A stretch of DNA of 64,000 nucleotides from G963665495 sp963677785 (GTDB lineage: Bacteria; Desulfobacterota; Desulfovibrionia; Desulfovibrionales; Desulfovibrionaceae): positions 930,001 to 994,000 of the forward strand of contig CAXXDH010000002.1 of assembly GCA_963677785.2 (NCBI GenBank), given 5' to 3'. Shown one piece after another: positions 60,090-64,000 of this stretch; position 1 is the first letter of the stretch; the number at the start of each line of letters is the position of its first letter. The notes beneath the pieces were generated by a model that was given only the letters and a program-made list of their open reading frames with translations, did not search any database and was not told where the DNA came from. Made by a program: the position numbers and the translations under genes.

Positions 60090-60500
60090 TCTTTGCGTGC
60101 TTATGAATCTAGGAAACTTTTCCTGATCAAGTTTTTCTTTATTTCGTGATCGGACTCGAGTTCCGAAATCCTTCATTCTCCATATCTTTTTGCTTGAGTT
60201 GGAGATTGAATGGGATTGCTATTGTAGTATAACTGTCTAATTTTACATGATATTTTTTAAGATAACCTATCCGAATTTAGCCCGGAACGCCTACCTTTGC
60301 TCCACACGATAGTGTTTGCGTGTTCTTGCGTTACCCCATAACTCCTTGGAATCATATTTTTTAAGCGGGATGTTTTCCATACTTTGACACTGTGCGGTCT
60401 AAAGAATCCTGAAATGCTCGACTTTTTACGGCGAATGAGGTTATACTGAAGGGTAGAACTGGGGGAGATGTAACATATTAATTTTTTAAAGATAATAGAA
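60090..60500. other. Intergenic region before hybrid kinase, no feature seen
   Basis: About 410 bp, AT-rich, with no supported gene or terminator. Promoter elements for the kinase are expected here but not clear. Confidence 0.3.
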
Positions 60501-60523
60501 TGTTGCAAGAATAGTCTGCAACA
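60501..60523. promoter_or_regulatory. Inverted repeat upstream of hybrid kinase
   Basis: TGTTGCA-N9-TGCAACA, perfect 7-bp arms, located 16 bp before the kinase ATG. Could be an operator or an RNA hairpin that masks the weak ribosome site. Confidence 0.35.
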
Positions 60524-60538
60524 TAATGGTGATTGACC

Positions 60539-62572
60539 ATGCTCATGATTATTTCCGGTGTTTTTCTGCTTGCCTTGACCCTTGGGGTGGGCATTGGATT
60601 ATTGCTTGGCAGGCGTCCAGAACTTCGTGCAACCCTAAGGGAGTTGGAAGCGGAAAAAGAGCACTTTAGGATCATAGCGGATTATTCGTATTGTTGGGAA
60701 TATTTGGTGGATCTGAATGGCCAGCTGCTTTACGTATCACCCTCTTGCGAACGGATGACCGGATATACGCAAGAGATGTTCATGAACGACTCCGGATTAA
60801 TTGTTTCCATCGTACACCCGGAAGACAGGGATCGTGTTCAGACGCATCATGAAGAATTTTCATATTTGGAAAAAAGCCATTCCATGGAGTATCGGATAAT
60901 TACGCAGGATGGTGAAGAACGTTGGATTTCGCATGTCTGTTATCTGGCCTATGACCGGGCAGGAAACATCGTCGGAAGGCGCGGGTGCAATACCGACATT
61001 ACGGAACGTAAGAAGCGCGACATGGCTTTGACCGAGCAAGGAGAAGAGCTGCGCAAATGGAAGCAGATATTTAAGCATTCCGGATGGGGCATTGCCATCT
61101 GTAATTCGCAAAACAATACCTACGAGATGATGAACCCTGAATTTCTGCGTATGCACGGATATGAAGAAGACTCGCTTGGCCCCAGTTCGGTATCTCAGTT
61201 CATCACCCCATACGCCATGGAAAAATTACCGGAATACATAAGTGCTGCAGATGCAAACGGACACCACACCTTTGAACTTGATCATCTGAAAAAAAACGGC
61301 AGCATCTTTCCCTGTCTGGTCGATATTACAGCTGTGAGTGACCAGCAAGGCAAGATATTGTTCTGGGTGAACAACGTACAGGATATTTCCGAACGCAGGC
61401 GTTTTGAAGAAACTTTGTTGCTGGCCAAAGAACAGGCGGAAGTGGCCAATAAGGCCAAAAGTGATTTTCTGGCCAATATCAGCCATGAAATTCGTACGCC
61501 CCTCAACGGACTTTTTGGCATGCTGCAACTGCTTGAAGAGACGCGACTGACCGAAGAACAGGCGGAATATGTCGCGGCGGCGATGAGCACGGGGAGAAAT
61601 TTGTTGACCATCCTCAACGATATTCTCAGCTTCACCAAGCTGGAAACCGGGGATTACAAGCTGCTCAAAGAACCTTTCAACGTCCGGGAAACCTGTGAGA
61701 GTGTTCGCGGGACTTTTGCGTTGAGTCTTATGGAAAAAGGACTGGATTTCACGTTTACCGTAGATGAGGCCCTTCCGCAGGAATTATTGGGAGACGAAAG
61801 GCGTATCCGGCAAATTCTGGTCAATATTGTGGGGAATGCCGTAAAATTCACCCAACAAGGCAGTATTTCAACGCAACTTCATCTGTTACCAAACTTTCGC
61901 GATGACGATACGGTTGTGATCGGTATTGAAGTCAGCGATACGGGTATCGGCATTGAAGCGGAAAAAATGGAACAGATTTTTGCACCTTTTACCCAGGTGG
62001 ATATGAGCTACACCCGCAGATATGGCGGCCTGGGACTCGGCTTGGGGGTGGTGAAACGGATTGTGGAGCTTATGGATGGTGATATGTACGTGGACACACT
62101 GCCTGACGCGGGTACAACGGTGTTTATGACTCTCCGCCTGGCTCGTTCTACCCGGATGCAGGAACAACCGGCCTATGAACATGCTGAAAAAGAAAGCCGT
62201 CCGATGCATATTTTGATTGTTGAGGATGATGCAGCCAATATGCTGGCCATTTCGAGGTTTATGGAAAAAAAAGGCTATCGTATCAGCAGTGCGCAGAACG
62301 GCCAGGAAGCTTTGGATGCTCTTTATAAGGAACGTTACGACTGTATTATAATGGATATTCAGATGCCGGTAATGAATGGCGTGGAAGCGACCAAGGTAAT
62401 ACGGACATCCCCGAAATACAGCAGGCGCGCCATGACCCCCATTATAGCCTTGACTGCTTTTGCTCTTGAAGAAGACAAAAATTTGTATCTGGATATCGGC
62501 ATGGACGATTACCTGACCAAGCCCGTCAACCTGGAGGATCTTTTTACGGCCGTGAACCGTTTGTCGCAATAA
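60539..62572 (+). CDS. Membrane-anchored hybrid histidine kinase with two PAS domains and a receiver
   Basis: About 677 residues. One N-terminal helix (ISGVFLLALTLGVGIGLLLG) anchors it; two PAS/PAC domains (about 40-165 and 170-295; YVSPSCERMTGYTQEMF and MMNPEFLRMHGYEEDSLG), HisKA FLANISHEIRTPLNGLFGML (His about 317), ATPase (NIVGNAVKFTQQG, SDTGIGIEAEK, YGGLGLGLGVVKRI), and a receiver (ILIVEDDAANML, DCIIMDIQMPVMNG with Asp about 605, IIALTAFALEEDKN). All active residues are intact. ATG chosen 6 bp after GGTGA; a TTG two codons upstream is possible. No partner regulator is adjacent. Confidence 0.87.
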   Translation: MLMIISGVFLLALTLGVGIGLLLGRRPELRATLRELEAEKEHFRIIADYSYCWEYLVDLNGQLLYVSPSCERMTGYTQEMFMNDSGLIVSIVHPEDRDRVQTHHEEFSYLEKSHSMEYRIITQDGEERWISHVCYLAYDRAGNIVGRRGCNTDITERKKRDMALTEQGEELRKWKQIFKHSGWGIAICNSQNNTYEMMNPEFLRMHGYEEDSLGPSSVSQFITPYAMEKLPEYISAADANGHHTFELDHLKKNGSIFPCLVDITAVSDQQGKILFWVNNVQDISERRRFEETLLLAKEQAEVANKAKSDFLANISHEIRTPLNGLFGMLQLLEETRLTEEQAEYVAAAMSTGRNLLTILNDILSFTKLETGDYKLLKEPFNVRETCESVRGTFALSLMEKGLDFTFTVDEALPQELLGDERRIRQILVNIVGNAVKFTQQGSISTQLHLLPNFRDDDTVVIGIEVSDTGIGIEAEKMEQIFAPFTQVDMSYTRRYGGLGLGLGVVKRIVELMDGDMYVDTLPDAGTTVFMTLRLARSTRMQEQPAYEHAEKESRPMHILIVEDDAANMLAISRFMEKKGYRISSAQNGQEALDALYKERYDCIIMDIQMPVMNGVEATKVIRTSPKYSRRAMTPIIALTAFALEEDKNLYLDIGMDDYLTKPVNLEDLFTAVNRLSQ

Positions 62573-62697
62573 GACCGGCATGGTTTGCAGTCAATACGCC
62601 GAAACTGTTGACGCATGCGCTTCCTCTCTCTATACCTGAGTCACTAAGCGGCCGTCAGGCCATAACGATCATGCTCCCGGCAAAAGGAGGGGATTTC

Positions 62698-63156
62698 ATG
62701 TTCATTAAATCGCTCACCGGAATCTTTTTGCTTCTGCTTGTTTTCAGTGCGGCATCCTGCGCACACAACGTATCCTCTGCTTTTCAGACTGGCAAAGAAC
62801 AACAGGGGCAACAGCAATATGCCGCCGCCATATCAAGCTATACCCAGGCCATATCGGAACAAAAAGGCAAGGCTCTTGTCGCGGCTTCCTATTTTTACCG
62901 TGGGGAATGCTACGAGCGTACGGGTGAATTTTCAAAAGCTTATCAGGACTTTTACACCGCAACACAGATGAGCTGCAACATCATCAATACTAATAAGGCC
63001 AGCAATACCAACACAACTGCTTTGGGGGTTCTGGCGCAGAGTACATTGTGCAATAATTACGGTCCGCAGGCAATAAAACGGGTTGAGCCCAAACTGCCTG
63101 CCGCGCAGGTGGAAAGCATCCGCAAAAAAGTGGATAGTTCTTTGTTGCTGAAATAA
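62698..63156 (+). CDS. Small lipoprotein with TPR-like repeats
   Basis: 152 residues. Signal sequence SLTGIFLLLLVFSAASCAH with a lipobox-like AASC (Cys about 20), so probably membrane-anchored after lipidation. The mature part contains TPR-type helices (GQQQYAAAISSYTQAISEQK and ASYFYRGECYERTGEFSKAY). Strong site AAAGGAGGGGATTTC before ATG. Unknown function; may help assemble an envelope complex. Terminator follows directly. Confidence 0.75.
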   Translation: MFIKSLTGIFLLLLVFSAASCAHNVSSAFQTGKEQQGQQQYAAAISSYTQAISEQKGKALVAASYFYRGECYERTGEFSKAYQDFYTATQMSCNIINTNKASNTNTTALGVLAQSTLCNNYGPQAIKRVEPKLPAAQVESIRKKVDSSLLLK

Positions 63157-63170
63157 ATTCAGTTTTTGTA

Positions 63171-63206
63171 GAGGAAACCGCGTGGGAACGCGGTTTCCTC
63201 TTTTTT
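63171..63206 (+). terminator. Terminator of the lipoprotein gene
   Basis: GAGGAAACCGCGT / ACGCGGTTTCCTC perfect 13-bp stem, GGGA loop, then TTTTTT. Confidence 0.93.
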
Positions 63207-63489
63207 AGCGCCTTCATCTGCTGACTCGGGACGTTGCAGAGCGCGATTTTGCACAAGTTCACCATCATTCATCTTCCTCGCATCCTTTTTTTTGCAGTGT
63301 TCAGTTGCCTGTTTCATAAAATCCGGAACAAGTATGTCAAGATATGGCCTATGAAATAGGCAATATTCAAAGTACATTGTTCATTCTGAGTAATTTCAAA
63401 AAGCAGTTGTCCGCTATTTTGTTTTTTGGCATCTAATAGTTATCGGTAACGACATTTGTTTGTAGTGCGATTCTCAAGGGAGCTTTCTT
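63207..63489. other. Intergenic region, no feature seen
   Basis: About 280 bp after the terminator. No gene, RNA or clear promoter noted. Confidence 0.3.
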
Positions 63490-63621
63490 GTGATATCGGC
63501 ATTTATTGAACGGCTAAGAAAAGCAGGTCAAGACATTGTCGTTCTCAAGATATTTACCAGAATACGGTTGGTTGCTTTGTTTATCTGTAGCGGGAGTGCA
63601 AAATTTTGCCATATGAGATAG
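63490..63621 (+). other. Possible 43-codon ORF overlapping the CYTH gene start
   Basis: GTG start preceded by AAGGGAGCTTTCTT, a strong ribosome site. The product (begins VISAFIERLRKAGQDIVVLK, ends SAKFCHMR) is unrecognised. It overlaps the CYTH start by 16 bases in another frame, as expected for a translationally coupled small gene, but it could be chance. Confidence 0.3.
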
Positions 63622-64000
63622 AAAGAAAATTCCTTGTCACCAACGACAGTTGGAATAAATTGACCACGGGTATCCGGTATCGGCAGGCATATCTAAGTCG
63701 TACGCCCGAACGTACGGTCAGGGTCAGGGTCGCTGATGGGCAAGGTTTTCTGACCATCAAAGGGATTAATGCAGGAGCCAGGCGGGTGGAATTCGAGTAT
63801 GAAATTCCCTTAGGCGACGCCACCGTCATGATCGATACGCTTTGCGTAGCGCCGGTGCTGGAAAAAGATCGCTACACGCTGGAATATGCGGGGTTCCGCT
63901 GGGAAATCGATGTTTTTTTGGGAGAAAATCAGGGACTGGTGGTTGCTGAGATCGAACTAGAACAGGAAGAACAGTATTTTTCCAGGCCCCACTGGTTGGG
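63606..64000 (+). CDS. CYTH-domain protein (triphosphate tunnel family), 3' truncated by window edge
   Basis: Starts with TTG after GGGAG at 63592-63596; no ATG is available in frame. The first residues PYEIERKFLV carry the ExExK-type CYTH signature. Then IRYRQAYLSRTPERTVRVRV, LTIKG (metal and phosphate contacts), RVEFEYEIPL and VFLGENQGLVVAEIELEQEE follow in the order of single-domain CYTH enzymes (about 155 residues). It hydrolyses or binds an inorganic or organic triphosphate; substrate unknown. About 131 residues are visible and only the last part is cut off. Confidence 0.85.
   Translation, partial: MPYEIERKFLVTNDSWNKLTTGIRYRQAYLSRTPERTVRVRVADGQGFLTIKGINAGARRVEFEYEIPLGDATVMIDTLCVAPVLEKDRYTLEYAGFRWEIDVFLGENQGLVVAEIELEQEEQYFSRPHWL

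Noticed and set aside
1..64000. CRISPR array, rRNA operon or prophage
   Set aside because: No regular spaced repeats, rRNA-like sequence or phage structural genes were seen on either strand.

Overview
The window looks like chromosomal DNA of a Gram-negative, anaerobic deltaproteobacterium, most probably a sulfate reducer of the Desulfovibrionales. This is an inference from gene content: a lipid A operon (msbA, a DUF374 acyltransferase, an LpxL-type acyltransferase), a PaaK-type ligase paired with an ACT protein, a greatly enlarged PEP-synthase-like protein, a TRAP transporter, HslV, and many two-component proteins with PAS domains. Base composition is near 50-55% GC by eye, with AT-rich intergenic regions. 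No rRNA, tRNA or CRISPR array was seen. The window opens inside msbA and closes inside a CYTH-domain gene.

Layout. 0-2.7 kb: lipid A export and acylation. 2.7-4.3 kb: AT-rich accessory patch with a small gene and a truncated, chimeric IS5 transposase. 4.3-8 kb (minus): ACT protein, phenylacetate-CoA-ligase-like enzyme, dynamin-like GTPase. 8.2-11.5 kb (plus): nitroreductase, RsfS, zinc ribbon, glycosyltransferase, FkbM methyltransferase. 11.5-17.7 kb (minus): QueG-like Fe-S protein, nadE, LysE-type exporter, dapB, ligA. 17.8-21.4 kb: DUF3431 protein, fumC, panB, an unknown protein. 21.4-24.3 kb: DctPQM TRAP transporter. 24.6-30.1 kb: glycerol regulon (glpR, glpD, glpF, glpK) with readable GlpR-type operators. 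30.2-35 kb: PEP-synthase-like giant and birA. 35.2-41.4 kb: flippase, hslV, macro-domain and DUF296 proteins, M48 protease with TPRs, cysS. 41.7-48.2 kb: two sensor kinases and a secreted SGNH-type protein with six propeller-like repeats. 48.4-53.1 kb: htpG, an ArsR/permease/thioredoxin operon and an IS3 remnant. 53.1-64 kb: MCP, a four-gene cluster (TAXI protein, DUF2491 protein, PspA-like protein, LysE exporter), PilZ protein, hybrid kinase, lipoprotein, CYTH protein.

How the genes work together. The glycerol genes form a complete uptake, phosphorylation and oxidation route under a DeoR-type regulator; both promoters carry operators whose edge lies exactly 5 bp upstream of the -35 box. ArsR, permease and mini-thioredoxin form a metalloid-efflux type operon with palindromes at the promoter and before the permease. 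The least described unit is 55.1-58.9 kb, where a TAXI-type binding domain on an unusual Arg/Ser/Tyr-rich, membrane-touching, coiled-coil N-terminus is co-transcribed with a DUF2491 (YjfK-like) protein, a PspA/IM30-type coiled coil and a LysE-family exporter; I read it as a candidate envelope-stress module.
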